Shown: positions 7,761 to 17,559, numbered from the stretch's first letter. The stretch: 64,000 nt of DNA from Bacillota bacterium (GCA_017889635.1 JAGGAC010000003.1:102499-166498); one strand, 5' to 3'. Numbers and translations: made by a program. Notes: generated by a model from the sequence alone, not told the origin.

Positions 7761-9971
7761 ATGAGCAGTGTAACTAAGAATAAAATGATGAAACTAATTA
7801 ACCAAATAAAAAATTATCAGCCTGACGCGCCGGTGGCAATAGTAGAAAGAGCATTTTATTATGCTGACACAGCTCATGAAGGCCAACGGAGGGTTTCTGG
7901 TGAGAAATATATTTCTCACCCTCTTGGAGTAGCCCAAATTCTGGCCGAGTTGCAACTCGATACTACGACCATTACTGCTTCACTCTTGCATGATGTCGTG
8001 GAAGATACTAAAGTATCAGCAGAAGATGTGGAGAAGGAGTTTGGCAAGGAAGTAGCCATGCTTGTGGACGGGGTTACTAAACTAAGCCGCATGGAATATA
8101 AATCCAAGGAAGAGCAACAATTAGAGAATTATCGGAAGATGTTTCTGGCTATGGCCAAGGATATTAGGGTCGTTCTTATTAAATTGGCGGATCGGCTTCA
8201 TAATATGCGGACTTTGAAGTTTATGCCGCAGGAAAAACAGAAAGCAACTGCGCGGGAAACGTTGGAGATTTATGCGCCACTAGGGCATCGTCTAGGCATT
8301 TATAATATTAAGTGGGAACTTGAAGACTTGGCGTTTCGTTATCTGGAGCCAGAAGCATACTATGATTTGGTGGAGCAGGTTCAGGAGAAACGCCGAGAGC
8401 GAGAAAACCTAATTGAAGAAGCGGTTAAAACACTACGCGAGCGTCTAGGCGCGGTTGGGATTAAGTCAGAAATCCAAGGACGGCCCAAAAACTTTTATAG
8501 TATTTATAAAAAGATGAAGAAGGACGATAAAGATATTGGTGAAATATATGACTTGTCAGCAGTAAGGGTTATTGTTGATACGGTTAAAGACTGCTATGGG
8601 GCATTAGGGATGGTTCATACCCTATGGAAGCCAATGCCGATGCGGTTTAAGGACTTTATTGCTATGCCAAAATCTAATATGTATCAATCTCTTCATACCA
8701 CTGTCATTGGCCCAAATGGTCGACCACTGGAAATTCAGATCAGAACGTGGGATATGCACCGTACTTCAGAGTATGGTATAGCTGCACACTGGAAGTATAA
8801 AGAAGGTGTGGGTAAAGGCAATGATAAGAGCTACGATCAAAAACTTTCGTGGCTCAGACAGCTATTAGAGTGGCAACAGGACTTGCGCGATCCGCGGTCG
8901 TTTATGGAGACGCTTAGACTTGATGTTTTGACTGATGAGGTATTCGTTTTTACTCCACGAGGTGACGTCATTGATTTACCAGCAGGATCAGTGCCGGTAG
9001 ATTTTGCTTATCGCATTCATACTGATGTTGGACATCGTTGCGTAGGGGCTAGGGTTAACGGCAAAATAGTACCATTGGAATATAAATTAACCAACGGCGA
9101 TATCGTGGAAATAATAACTACCAAGCAAGGCAACGGTCCTAGTCGTGACTGGATAAATATCGCAGCTTCCTCAGACACTAAAAATAAAATTAGAGCTTGG
9201 TTTAAAAAAGAAAAACGCGAGGAAAACATTTCCAAAGGCCGGGAAATGATTGAGAAGGAAAGCAAGCGGCTGGGGTATGATTGGCACGAGCTTACAAAAG
9301 GTGATCGCCTAGTAGAAGTAGCTAAAAAACTAAACATTACTACCGAAGATGATCTTTTAGCTGCAATTGGCTATGGCGGCGTAACGTTACATGGTGTAAT
9401 GACTAAGCTTATTGAAGCCCATAAGCGGGAGCAACGATTAGCCAATCCTCAGGATCTTAAGTCGGTGTTAAATGATCTAAAGCCAAAGCGAGCCGCAAGC
9501 AAGGCAAGTCATGGCATTTTAGTCAAAGGTGAAACAGGAGTAATGGTTAGATTAGCCCGTTGCTGTAATCCAGTGCCAGGCGATGTTATTGTCGGTTATA
9601 TTACCCGCGGTCGGGGAGTATCAGTTCATCGAGCCGACTGCAGTAATATTCTTAATAACCGTGAGGAATTTGAACGGATGATAGAAGTAGAATGGGATAT
9701 TATAGGAACTAATTTGTATTACGTTCCTATTGAGATAAGTTGCGCTGACCGAGCGGGAGTACTTTCTGAAATATTGATGGTGGCCTCAGAGACTAAAAAT
9801 AACGTAAGCTCTTTGAAAGCTAACACTTTTAAAAATAAACTGGCGGTTATCAGCCTTAGCATTGAAGTCGGCAATTTGACTCAATTGGAACAAATCATGA
9901 CCAAGATGCGCAAAGTAAAGGATGTATACAGTGTCCGGCGTACTTCTCCTTTGACTGGAGGTACAAACTAA
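7761..9971 (+). CDS. relA: Bifunctional (p)ppGpp synthetase/hydrolase (RelA/SpoT homolog)
   Basis: Stringent-response enzyme of 736 aa. The HD hydrolase domain is intact, with H53 (ISHPLG) and H77-D78 (LLHDVVEDT). The synthetase domain has GRPKNFYSIYKKM and the substrate segment with MRFKDFIAMPK; RFKD marks the bifunctional class, where monofunctional RelA has EXDD. A TGS domain follows (VFVFTPRGDVIDLPAG, about 395-455), then a Cys-containing conserved region (ARCCNPVPGD) and a C-terminal ACT domain (about 660-735). The start has GGAGGG 7 nt upstream. It shares its stop with the start of dtd (TAATG). Confidence 0.96.
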   Translation: MSSVTKNKMMKLINQIKNYQPDAPVAIVERAFYYADTAHEGQRRVSGEKYISHPLGVAQILAELQLDTTTITASLLHDVVEDTKVSAEDVEKEFGKEVAMLVDGVTKLSRMEYKSKEEQQLENYRKMFLAMAKDIRVVLIKLADRLHNMRTLKFMPQEKQKATARETLEIYAPLGHRLGIYNIKWELEDLAFRYLEPEAYYDLVEQVQEKRRERENLIEEAVKTLRERLGAVGIKSEIQGRPKNFYSIYKKMKKDDKDIGEIYDLSAVRVIVDTVKDCYGALGMVHTLWKPMPMRFKDFIAMPKSNMYQSLHTTVIGPNGRPLEIQIRTWDMHRTSEYGIAAHWKYKEGVGKGNDKSYDQKLSWLRQLLEWQQDLRDPRSFMETLRLDVLTDEVFVFTPRGDVIDLPAGSVPVDFAYRIHTDVGHRCVGARVNGKIVPLEYKLTNGDIVEIITTKQGNGPSRDWINIAASSDTKNKIRAWFKKEKREENISKGREMIEKESKRLGYDWHELTKGDRLVEVAKKLNITTEDDLLAAIGYGGVTLHGVMTKLIEAHKREQRLANPQDLKSVLNDLKPKRAASKASHGILVKGETGVMVRLARCCNPVPGDVIVGYITRGRGVSVHRADCSNILNNREEFERMIEVEWDIIGTNLYYVPIEISCADRAGVLSEILMVASETKNNVSSLKANTFKNKLAVISLSIEVGNLTQLEQIMTKMRKVKDVYSVRRTSPLTGGTN

Positions 9972-10420
9972 TGCGAGCTGTAGTTCAAAGAACAAAGACA
10001 GCCTCAGTTGCTGTAGATGGAGAAGTAATTGCTAATATAAGCCTTGGCTTAACAGTGCTTTTAGGTGTTGGCCAAGATGATAATGACCAGGATGCATGGT
10101 ATTTGGCAGAAAAGGTTGCTAAATTGCGCGTTTTTCCTGATATTGATGCTAAAATGAATTTATCACTTCTGGACATTAAGGGTGAACTATTGGTTATTTC
10201 TCAGTTTACTATTTATGGTGACTGCCGTAAGGGGCGGCGTCCCGGGTTTAGTAGTGCTGCTTCGCCTGAAAAAGCAATGAAGCTGTATGAGTTATTCATT
10301 CAATATTGTAAAGAGATTGGAATAAAAACTTCAAGTGGCCGATTTCAGGCCGATATGACAGTAAACCTCGTTAATTATGGTCCAGTAACGTTGCTCTTAG
10401 ATAGTAAACGACAATTTTAA
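9971..10420 (+). CDS. dtd: D-aminoacyl-tRNA deacylase
   Basis: Proofreading enzyme of 149 aa that removes D-amino acids from mischarged tRNA. The two active-site motifs of the DTD fold are visible: SQFTIYGD near residue 77 and NYGPVT near residue 137 (the family motif is usually NxGPVT). N-terminal MRAVVQRTKTASVAVDG is typical. The start overlaps the relA stop by one base, so it is translationally coupled to it; this relA-dtd order is common in Firmicutes. Confidence 0.96.
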   Translation: MRAVVQRTKTASVAVDGEVIANISLGLTVLLGVGQDDNDQDAWYLAEKVAKLRVFPDIDAKMNLSLLDIKGELLVISQFTIYGDCRKGRRPGFSSAASPEKAMKLYELFIQYCKEIGIKTSSGRFQADMTVNLVNYGPVTLLLDSKRQF

Positions 10421-10435
10421 AAAGGGGATGAATAA

Positions 10436-11059
10436 ATGAAAATAATTGATTTGCAAGTAGGATTTATTGGAACAAACTGTTATATCGTTTATGACGATGA
10501 ATCTAAATTAGCGGTGGTTATTGATCCAGGTGGAAGCGATCAAGAGATTTTGGCGATTATCAAGCGTGAGAACCTTAGTGTGAAGTATATTATTAATACC
10601 CATGGTCATGTTGACCATATTACCGCTAATCTCCGGATAAAAGATGCCACTGCTGCGCCGATACTGATTCATGAGGCTGATGCTGAAATGCTTATTGATC
10701 CAAGGAGTAATATGTCAGCAATGATGGGCGGTATTGGTGCTAGCTGCGGTCCTGCCGACTATGTTTTAAAAGACGGTGATGCTATTGAGTTCGGTAACAT
10801 TAAACTTAATGTAATTCATACACCGGGGCATACGCCGGGCGGGATTTGTTTACTTAGCGGTAATATTTTATTTAGCGGTGACACATTGTTTGAAATGTCT
10901 GTTGGCCGCAGTGACTTCCCTGGTGGTTCGCATAAAGAGCTTATTACCAGCATAAAAGATAAGTTAATGCTGCTTGCGGATGACACCAAGGTGTTACCAG
11001 GTCACGGAGCAGCTACAACAATTGGAGATGAACGAAAAATGAATCCCTTTATCCAATAA
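10436..11059 (+). CDS. Metallo-beta-lactamase-fold hydrolase (glyoxalase II-like, YcbL type)
   Basis: Soluble hydrolase of 207 aa with a binuclear metal site. The ligands appear in order: THGHVDH (the HxHxDH motif, about residues 56-62), HTPGHTPGG, SGDTLF and the C-terminal PGHG. The short length and lack of the C-terminal substrate domain of classical glyoxalase II point to the YcbL or persulfide-dioxygenase-like group; the substrate is unknown. The ATG is 7 nt after AAGGGGAT. It follows dtd by 15 nt, in the same transcript. Confidence 0.85.
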   Translation: MKIIDLQVGFIGTNCYIVYDDESKLAVVIDPGGSDQEILAIIKRENLSVKYIINTHGHVDHITANLRIKDATAAPILIHEADAEMLIDPRSNMSAMMGGIGASCGPADYVLKDGDAIEFGNIKLNVIHTPGHTPGGICLLSGNILFSGDTLFEMSVGRSDFPGGSHKELITSIKDKLMLLADDTKVLPGHGAATTIGDERKMNPFIQ

Positions 11060-11136
11060 AACTCAGGCTGGTACTAAAGGTCCAACTCTTTCGCATTCGT
11101 AAAGGATCGGCTACTATCCTGTTAGGGAGTGATAAA

Positions 11137-12168
11137 GTGGCCAAGTTTATTATATGGTTAAGGGTTGCAATTGTTATTGGCGGTCTGTATTTATTAAGCC
11201 AAATGACGTCGGTTTATCTGCCGATTATTTTAGCAGTGGTTGCGGCGTTTATTTTGAATCCCTTGGTGAATATGCTTACTAGTGTCAGACTATGGCCATT
11301 TAACCTCAACATATCTCGAGGTATGGCCTCCTTTTTAGCGATTATTGCGGCTGGGGTAGTATTTCTTCTAGTTGTGACATTGATTTTTGCGCCATTTATC
11401 CGTGAATTTAATTTATTTGTTGGTAGCTTACCTGAATTGGTTCAGAAAATGCAGGATTTCGCCGGAGTTGTGGAGTTAAAAACCAGTTCAGTTGATTTAC
11501 CCGCCAATCTACGGAATTTGATTGATCAAAGTATGGCTGGTGTGGCCGCATATATAGCGGCGGTTGCTAAAACGGTGCTTAATGTTACACTAGGTTTAGC
11601 AACGAAGATTGTTGAATTGGTTGTTGTCCCAGTATTAACATTTTACTTTCTCCGCGACTGGCGTGAATTAAGAGATTTTATTTTGGCTGCTCTGCCACAT
11701 TCTAGCCGTGCTAACGGTAAAAAGATTGTGGAAGAGATGTCGCTGGTGATAAGCGGCTATATTCGCGGACAGGTGACACTAAGTGTCATTATTGGCGGGC
11801 TGGTCTTTAGTGGCATGTATTTTCTTAATGTCAATTATCCATTGGTGCTGGGGCTTTTAGCCACAATTACTGAAACAATCCCAATAATCGGGCCGATTAT
11901 TGGAGCTGCGCCTGCTGTTTTCTTTGCGTATCTCATATCACCGGCGTTAGCGGTAAAGGTTATTGTATTTTATGTAATAATTCACCAGATGGAGAATCAT
12001 ATTTTGGTGCCAAATGTTATGGGACATACCATTGATCTTCATCCGGTAACCGTAATTATCAGCCTACTTGTCGGCGGAGAGCTTTTGGGGATAGCGGGAA
12101 TGATTCTGGCGGTGCCAGTAGTGGCGCTTTTAAAGGTTTTTCTTAGACATATTTGGTTTCACGATTGA
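11137..12168 (+). CDS. AI-2E family transporter (first of two)
   Basis: Permease of 343 aa in the family of TqsA and YtvI. About eight membrane segments, with a larger soluble part after the third (residues about 90-160), and the conserved C-terminal stretch with TETIPIIGPIIGAAP followed by HQMENHILVPNVMG. The start is GTG 11137 after TTAGGGAGTG. Despite the family name, members transport varied substrates or ions, so autoinducer export should not be assumed. A paralog lies at 24034-25062. It ends 17 nt before the Fur-family gene. Confidence 0.85.
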   Translation: MAKFIIWLRVAIVIGGLYLLSQMTSVYLPIILAVVAAFILNPLVNMLTSVRLWPFNLNISRGMASFLAIIAAGVVFLLVVTLIFAPFIREFNLFVGSLPELVQKMQDFAGVVELKTSSVDLPANLRNLIDQSMAGVAAYIAAVAKTVLNVTLGLATKIVELVVVPVLTFYFLRDWRELRDFILAALPHSSRANGKKIVEEMSLVISGYIRGQVTLSVIIGGLVFSGMYFLNVNYPLVLGLLATITETIPIIGPIIGAAPAVFFAYLISPALAVKVIVFYVIIHQMENHILVPNVMGHTIDLHPVTVIISLLVGGELLGIAGMILAVPVVALLKVFLRHIWFHD

Positions 12169-12185
12169 TGAGAGGGGGTGGGTTG

Positions 12186-12635
12186 ATGACCATCAATATG
12201 AATGATTTAAAGCACATGTTTCGTGACCGGCAATACAAAATGACATCCCAGCGTCAAATTATCCTGCAGACCTTTCTTGATCACTCCGAACAACACCTGA
12301 GTGCTGAAGACATCTACGGGATTGTCCGCAAGGTAGCGCCTGAGCTAGGTTTGGCAACGGTTTACCGTACTCTTGAATTACTCAGTGATTTAGATGTTCT
12401 ACAAAAGATAGATTTTGGGGATGGGCGGCACCGTTACGAGATTAATGAAAATAGTTCCCCGCATCACCACCATCATCTTATTTGTCTGGCGTGTGGCAAT
12501 GTTAGAGAATTCGAAGATGATTTGTTAGAGTCACTGGAAAATGCAGTGGCGCTAAAAAGCAATTTTACTATTATTGACCACCAATTGAAGTTCTATGGGT
12601 ATTGCGGGGAGTGTCGAGTAAAAAGTGAAGATTAG
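12186..12635 (+). CDS. Fur-family transcriptional regulator
   Basis: Metal-sensing regulator of 149 aa. The winged helix covers about residues 10-85 (TSQRQIILQTFL, then LGLATVYRTLELL as recognition helix). The metal-site region is PHHHHHLICLACGNVREFEDD, with a second Cys pair near the end (GYCGECR) for structural zinc. The start chosen is ATG 12186, behind AGAGGGGGTG; an in-frame ATG at 12153 would lie within the permease gene. The sequence resembles Fur more than PerR or Zur, but the metal cannot be settled by eye. It overlaps the next gene by 11 nt. Confidence 0.88.
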   Translation: MTINMNDLKHMFRDRQYKMTSQRQIILQTFLDHSEQHLSAEDIYGIVRKVAPELGLATVYRTLELLSDLDVLQKIDFGDGRHRYEINENSSPHHHHHLICLACGNVREFEDDLLESLENAVALKSNFTIIDHQLKFYGYCGECRVKSED

Positions 12636-14121
12636 CGGATACAGGTCTTATGATGACGGCTTTGAAGATGTGGTAGCCGATATGATGGCCCTGTTCGAAA
12701 TTCCGGCACTGGATGTTTCGATGGACATGTTGCCAGCCAATATCATTATTGTAAGTAGTAGGATAGTTGGCGGCGAACAGCCTTCGATTCTGTCAAAGTT
12801 AAGTTATACTGATGACAATGGTTATTTGATGGCTGTAGAAAGAATGAGTCCTAAAAGCCAACCAGGTGAACATTTTAAGTCTGCGATAAAGCGTCTGGTG
12901 AGGCTTAATCTTTTAGCGCTATTGAAGGAAGTAACCGGCAAAAATCCAGGACCATGGGGAATTATGCGTGGCGTTCGCCCAACAAAAATTGTTCACCGCC
13001 TGCTTGATGAAGGTCTAGATAATGATGAAGTTGTTCGACGGCTGGAGAATGACTACGCGATAGTTAGCAAGAAAGCTCGTCTCTTAACCGAGATAGCATA
13101 TCGGCAGAGGCGTTTTTTGCTTTTGCCGGAAGAAAAAAAGCGGATTAGTGTTTATGTTGGAATACCTTATTGTCTGTCACGCTGTCTATATTGCTCATTT
13201 CCTTCAGCAGTTTTACCGTTAGATCAAAATGAGGTGGAGAATTTTTTAACTGCGCTTGAGGCCGATGTTAAATCTGCTTCAAAATGTATTAAAAAGTTTG
13301 GTTTGACTGTGGATTCACTGTATGTAGGTGGAGGTACTCCTACTAGTCTAGCGGAAGAAGATTTCGTGCGGATGCTGCATTTGGTTAGATCAGAGCTTGT
13401 AAGCACGTCTACTAGGGAATTTACTGTAGAGGCAGGTCGGCCGGACAGCACTAGTGATGACAAAATTCTTGTTATGCGCGAAGTTGGTGTTACAAGGGTA
13501 AGTGTTAATCCGCAGAGCATGCAGGAAAAAACTTTAAAACTTATTGGACGAAACCATAATGTCCGCGATATAATAGTCATGTTCAAAAAAATTCGTAAGA
13601 TTGGTATACCTGTTATTAATATGGATATAATCGTCGGTTTACCGGGGGAGACGGTAGCTGATTTGGCACAAACTATGGAACAGATAGCAGCATTGGCTCC
13701 CGACAACCTGACTGTACATACATTAGCTCTTAAACGCGGGTCGATTTTAAAAGAAAACGTCGGGTTCTTGGTATTATCAGAGAAGCAAATTGCGGCTGAT
13801 ATGATGGCAATTGCCGAAAGCTATGCCATAAAGCTTGGCATGGTTCCTTATTATTTATACCGGCAAAAAAATATGGCCGGAAACTTAGAGAATATTGGCT
13901 ACGCTATTCCGGAAAAAGAATGTCTGTACAACATCCAGATGATTGAAGAACGTCAAACGATAATCGGAATCGGTCCAACAGCGGCAACCAAGGCTGTTGT
14001 TCCAGGAGATTATAAGCTTACAAGTATCTATAATCCCAAAGATATTCGCTCGTATATTGGTAATCTGAATAATTATCTGGAGCGGCGCGAAGCGCTCTTG
14101 GCAAAATTGTTTGAGTCCTGA
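12625..14121 (+). CDS. hemZ: HemZ-like coproporphyrinogen dehydrogenase, radical SAM
   Basis: Radical SAM protein of 498 aa. The [4Fe-4S] motif is CLSRCLYC (C-x3-C-x2-C) about residue 180, and the SAM-binding GGGTPTSL follows around residue 230. An N-terminal region of about 165 residues with the conserved GIMRGVRPTKIVH precedes it, which distinguishes HemZ from HemN. HemZ is thought to act in anaerobic haem synthesis, but HemN-like proteins can also be haem chaperones. The start is GTG 12625, inside the end of the fur-like gene, preceded by GGGGAGTG at 12606-12613. A neighbouring metal regulator may suggest shared iron control; that is inference. Confidence 0.85.
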   Translation: MKISGYRSYDDGFEDVVADMMALFEIPALDVSMDMLPANIIIVSSRIVGGEQPSILSKLSYTDDNGYLMAVERMSPKSQPGEHFKSAIKRLVRLNLLALLKEVTGKNPGPWGIMRGVRPTKIVHRLLDEGLDNDEVVRRLENDYAIVSKKARLLTEIAYRQRRFLLLPEEKKRISVYVGIPYCLSRCLYCSFPSAVLPLDQNEVENFLTALEADVKSASKCIKKFGLTVDSLYVGGGTPTSLAEEDFVRMLHLVRSELVSTSTREFTVEAGRPDSTSDDKILVMREVGVTRVSVNPQSMQEKTLKLIGRNHNVRDIIVMFKKIRKIGIPVINMDIIVGLPGETVADLAQTMEQIAALAPDNLTVHTLALKRGSILKENVGFLVLSEKQIAADMMAIAESYAIKLGMVPYYLYRQKNMAGNLENIGYAIPEKECLYNIQMIEERQTIIGIGPTAATKAVVPGDYKLTSIYNPKDIRSYIGNLNNYLERREALLAKLFES

Positions 14122-14133
14122 GGAGGAGTAATA

Positions 14134-15423
14134 ATGGAAATCGGAGCCCCACGCGGCACAAAAGATATATTGCCTGCCAGTTCGCTGCACTGGCAGTATG
14201 TCGAAGCGATGGTGCGAGCTATTTGCCGCACTTACGCGTATCAAGAAATTCGTACTCCGGTGTTTGAGCATACTGAGCTTTTTCAGCGCGGCATTGGCGA
14301 AACTACTGATATTGTATCTAAAGAAATGTATACGTTTACTGATCGTGGTGGACGTAGTGTGACGTTAAGACCGGAAAATACGGCAGCGGTTGTACGGGCT
14401 TATTTGGAGAATAAACTATACAGTGCTCCTCAGCCGACTAAACTATTCTATGTCGGTCCAATGTTTCGTTATGATCGACCGCAAGCCGGCAGACTTAGGC
14501 AGTTTCATCAGTTTGGTGTAGAGGCTATCGGGGCTAAAGGGCCTGGCATTGATGCCGAGATAATTCTTTTGGCGCAGCAATTCTTTCATCGTTTAGGATT
14601 AAAGGATTTGAAGCTTTACATAAATTCGGTCGGCTGCCCTAAGTGCCGACCAGTTTACCGCACTCGCCTGCAGCAAGCCCTCAGGGACAAGCTGCCTGAG
14701 CTTTGTGATGACTGTCGGTCACGTTTCGACCGTAATCCAATGCGGATTCTTGATTGCAAAAATGAAAAATGTAATGAACTTTCCCAGGGAGTACCGGAAA
14801 TGACGGATTGCCTGTGTGAGGAATGCGCGACCCACCTGACGGAGTTAAAGTCGCTGTTGACTGCCGCCGGAGCTAAATACGAACTCAATCCCCGGCTGGT
14901 ACGCGGATTGGATTATTATACTAAAACTGCTTTTGAGATACAGTATCCACCGCTAGGCGCACAAAGCGCAGTGTGTGGTGGCGGCCGCTATGACGGTCTA
15001 ATAGAGGAAATTGGCGGCGATCAAACTCCCGGTATCGGTTTTGCTATCGGTTTGGAACGAGTACTCCTGGCTCTAGAAAAACAAGGCATATTAGCTGATA
15101 CAAAAGAAAGTATTATTGTTTATATCGCTGTGGCGGATAAAAACTGTCAGCCGTTGGCGTTTAATATGCTCACCAAAATGCGCCAGGCAAAAATAGCATG
15201 TGATATGGATTATCTTGACCGCAGCCTTAAGGCTCAGTTTAAACAAGCGAACCGTAATATGGCACGGTTTGTGGCTGTCATTGGCGAAGCGGAAGCAGCT
15301 CAAAATAAAGTTGCGGTAAAAGACATGCAGTCAGGCGAGCAGTTCTTAATGACTGCAGAAGATTTTATAGAAAAAATACTAGCGGAGATGGAGGACGATG
15401 GTTTACGATGGACTCAATGTTAG
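14134..15423 (+). CDS. hisS: Histidyl-tRNA synthetase
   Basis: Class II aminoacyl-tRNA synthetase, 429 aa. Motif 1-2 segments are visible (RPENTAAVVRAYLE, then FRYDRPQAGRLRQFHQFG), the histidine-specific loop is RGLDYYTKTAFE, and motif 3 is the stretch with GIGFAIGLERVL. A Cys-rich insert around residues 168-230 (GCPKCR, CDDC, CLCEEC) is found in some Firmicute HisRS proteins. The ATG follows GAGGAGG. No T-box leader lies upstream: only 12 nt separate it from hemZ. The end overlaps aspS by 16 nt. Confidence 0.97.
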   Translation: MEIGAPRGTKDILPASSLHWQYVEAMVRAICRTYAYQEIRTPVFEHTELFQRGIGETTDIVSKEMYTFTDRGGRSVTLRPENTAAVVRAYLENKLYSAPQPTKLFYVGPMFRYDRPQAGRLRQFHQFGVEAIGAKGPGIDAEIILLAQQFFHRLGLKDLKLYINSVGCPKCRPVYRTRLQQALRDKLPELCDDCRSRFDRNPMRILDCKNEKCNELSQGVPEMTDCLCEECATHLTELKSLLTAAGAKYELNPRLVRGLDYYTKTAFEIQYPPLGAQSAVCGGGRYDGLIEEIGGDQTPGIGFAIGLERVLLALEKQGILADTKESIIVYIAVADKNCQPLAFNMLTKMRQAKIACDMDYLDRSLKAQFKQANRNMARFVAVIGEAEAAQNKVAVKDMQSGEQFLMTAEDFIEKILAEMEDDGLRWTQC

Positions 15424-17195
15424 GATTAAAACGCACCCATTCATGCGGTGATTTGAATAGCAAGCTGGATGGTCAAGAAGTAGTGTTGTGTGGCTGGGTA
15501 TCACGCCGCCGTGATCATGGGGGACTTATTTTCGTTGATCTAAGGGATCGCTCAGGTATGGTTCAAGTGGTTTTTTCGCCCGAAGTAGCTGAAACTGCAT
15601 TTCGTAAAGCTGAAACAGTGAGGAATGAGTATGTGCTAGCGATACGAGGGACGGTTAAATTACGGGATAAAGATACTGTTAATGCTAATATGCCAACCGG
15701 AGAAATTGAGATTTCCGGTCAGGAGCTTAGAATTCTTAACGCCGCCAAGACACCACCATTTTATATCCAAGATGATATTGATGTGGATGAAACACTGCGG
15801 CTTAAATACCGTTATTTGGACCTACGACGCCCAGAAATGCAACGTAATATGATACTGCGTCACCGAGTGACAAAATTGATGCGGGACTTTTTCGATCGCA
15901 ACAATTTTATGGAAATAGAAACACCAATCTTAATTAAAAGTACTCCTGAAGGGGCTAGAGATTATTTAGTACCAAGTAGGGTTAATCCTGGCAAATTTTT
16001 TGCTTTACCTCAGTCACCACAGATTTACAAGCAAATCCTGATGGTTGCTGGTTTCGAACGGTATTTTCAGATTGCACGTTGTTTCCGGGATGAAGATCTC
16101 AGGGCTGATCGACAACCAGAGTTTACTCAGTTGGATATTGAGATATCTTTCATTGACCGCGAAGAAATGCTGACAATGATGGAAGAAATGATTGCTTACT
16201 TGTTTAAAGAGGCGATTGGTGTAGAGGTATCTACGCCGTTTATGCGACTGAGCTATGAAGATGCAATGAATAAATACGGCTCTGATAAACCTGACCTTCG
16301 ATTTGATATGGAACTTATTGATATTTCTGATGCTGTAAAAGGTTCTGAGTTTAAAGTTTTCGAATCAATGCTGAGTTCAGGTGGTCGGGTGAAAGCTATC
16401 AAGGTTCCCGGCTATTCTCATATTCCGCGTAAAGAACTTGACGGACTTGTAGAATATGTAAGCACATATGGCGGCAAGGGCCTGGCTTGGATGTGTTATA
16501 CTCCGGACGGAATTAAGTCGCAAATCACGAAGTTCTTTTCTGGTGCTATCGTTGACAAAATTACTGTTGCTACGAATGCGGTTGAAGGCGACCTCTTGCT
16601 TATAATGGCCGACCAACCGGAAGTAGTTAATCCGGCACTTGGCCAACTCAGACTGGAAATGGCCCGCCGCCTGAATATGATTGATTCCGCTAAGCTCACC
16701 TTTTTGTGGGTTGTCGATTTTCCTATGTTTGAATATGATACCGAAGAAAAGCGTTGGGTAGCTATGCACCATATGTTTACCTCCCCGCGTGATGAAGATG
16801 TCGAGTTTCTAGAAAATAATCCGGGGCAGATGCGGGCTAAAGCTTATGATATGGTGCTGAACGGTACTGAAATTGGCGGAGGCAGTATTAGAATCTACCA
16901 ACGTGAACTTCAAGAACGAATTTTTAAGGCAATTGGCTTTAGTACCGAGGAAGCAACTGAAAAGTTCGGCTATTTATTAGAAGCCTTTGATTATGGTACC
17001 CCACCGCACGGCGGAATTGCTTTCGGTCTCGATCGACTACTGATGCTTATGGCTGGACGGTCATCAATTAGAGACGTTATTCCTTTTCCTAAGACGCAGA
17101 GTGCCACAGATCTAATGGCCCAGGCGCCTGGCTCTGTTTCTTCGCGGCAGCTCAAGGATTTGTCCATTAAGCTTGATGTATTGACAAAAAAATAA
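15408..17195 (+). CDS. aspS: Aspartyl-tRNA synthetase
   Basis: Class II synthetase, 595 aa, the normal bacterial length. An N-terminal OB-fold anticodon domain (CGWVSRRRDHGGLIFVDLRD) is followed by the catalytic domain with FRDEDLRADRQPEFTQLD (motif 2) and GIAFGLDRLLML (motif 3), with the bacterial GAD insertion between. Start ATG 15408 lies 18 nt inside hisS; ATG 15417 is a close alternative. Whether it is discriminating for Asp or also charges tRNA-Asn cannot be told here, since no gatCAB genes are in the window. Confidence 0.97.
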   Translation: MDSMLGLKRTHSCGDLNSKLDGQEVVLCGWVSRRRDHGGLIFVDLRDRSGMVQVVFSPEVAETAFRKAETVRNEYVLAIRGTVKLRDKDTVNANMPTGEIEISGQELRILNAAKTPPFYIQDDIDVDETLRLKYRYLDLRRPEMQRNMILRHRVTKLMRDFFDRNNFMEIETPILIKSTPEGARDYLVPSRVNPGKFFALPQSPQIYKQILMVAGFERYFQIARCFRDEDLRADRQPEFTQLDIEISFIDREEMLTMMEEMIAYLFKEAIGVEVSTPFMRLSYEDAMNKYGSDKPDLRFDMELIDISDAVKGSEFKVFESMLSSGGRVKAIKVPGYSHIPRKELDGLVEYVSTYGGKGLAWMCYTPDGIKSQITKFFSGAIVDKITVATNAVEGDLLLIMADQPEVVNPALGQLRLEMARRLNMIDSAKLTFLWVVDFPMFEYDTEEKRWVAMHHMFTSPRDEDVEFLENNPGQMRAKAYDMVLNGTEIGGGSIRIYQRELQERIFKAIGFSTEEATEKFGYLLEAFDYGTPPHGGIAFGLDRLLMLMAGRSSIRDVIPFPKTQSATDLMAQAPGSVSSRQLKDLSIKLDVLTKK

Positions 17196-17258
17196 CAGGG
17201 CATATTATGCATAGTGACGATAACTTGTACTTGTAATAAACTTCCATTATTCAGCTAC

Positions 17259-17287
17259 TTGCAAATTGCCGTAAGGTTTGCTAAGAT
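17259..17287 (+). promoter_or_regulatory. Possible promoter of the 6S-like RNA
   Basis: TTGCAA (17259-17264) and TAAGAT (17282-17287) are separated by 17 nt. Each matches four of six consensus bases. It would start transcription near 17294. Confidence 0.35.
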
Positions 17288-17299
17288 AAGTAACGAAAT

Positions 17300-17500
17300 A
17301 GTCAGATAGTTTAACAACTGTTTTGCCCTGCTGTGTGCGTAAAAGCCGATGTTTTGATCCAACACTTTTACAATGGGAGTCCGGGCTCTGAATGTAGCAT
17401 GTAAGCCCTGTAAGTAGGGGACACATAAAGTATTCGGGAGGACACCCACCTGCCGAGGGCAGGTTCAAAACACGGTTAACGGCATGGTGGGGATAAAACT
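17300..17500 (+). ncRNA. ssrS: 6S RNA-like regulatory RNA
   Basis: No protein fits this 515-nt gap. It holds a long closing stem: bases 17326-17336 (CCCTGCTGTGT) pair in register with 17482-17492 as 11 contiguous Watson-Crick or G-T pairs, the layout expected of 6S RNA, with an A/T-rich bulged centre and a small internal hairpin, CCTGCC-GAG-GGCAGG (17449-17463). 6S RNA binds the housekeeping RNA polymerase and mimics an open promoter. In Firmicutes one 6S gene lies between aspS and the rarA-cymR-iscS-trmU block, which is exactly this location. Ends are approximate; the 5' end may be near 17294. Confidence 0.7.
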
Positions 17501-17559
17501 CCAACCAAATCAAGGTCTTTAGCAAATTGCTATAATCCTTGATTTGGTTGGAGTTTTTT
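17497..17559 (+). terminator. Strong intrinsic terminator after the 6S-like RNA
   Basis: A perfect 19-bp stem (17497-17515 with 17537-17555; core CTCCAACCAAATC) is followed by six T (17554-17559). Confidence 0.9.

Noticed and set aside
14122..14133. T-box riboswitch before hisS
   Set aside because: Only 12 nt separate hemZ and hisS; no leader can fit. The alaS leader (about 36 nt) is likewise too short.
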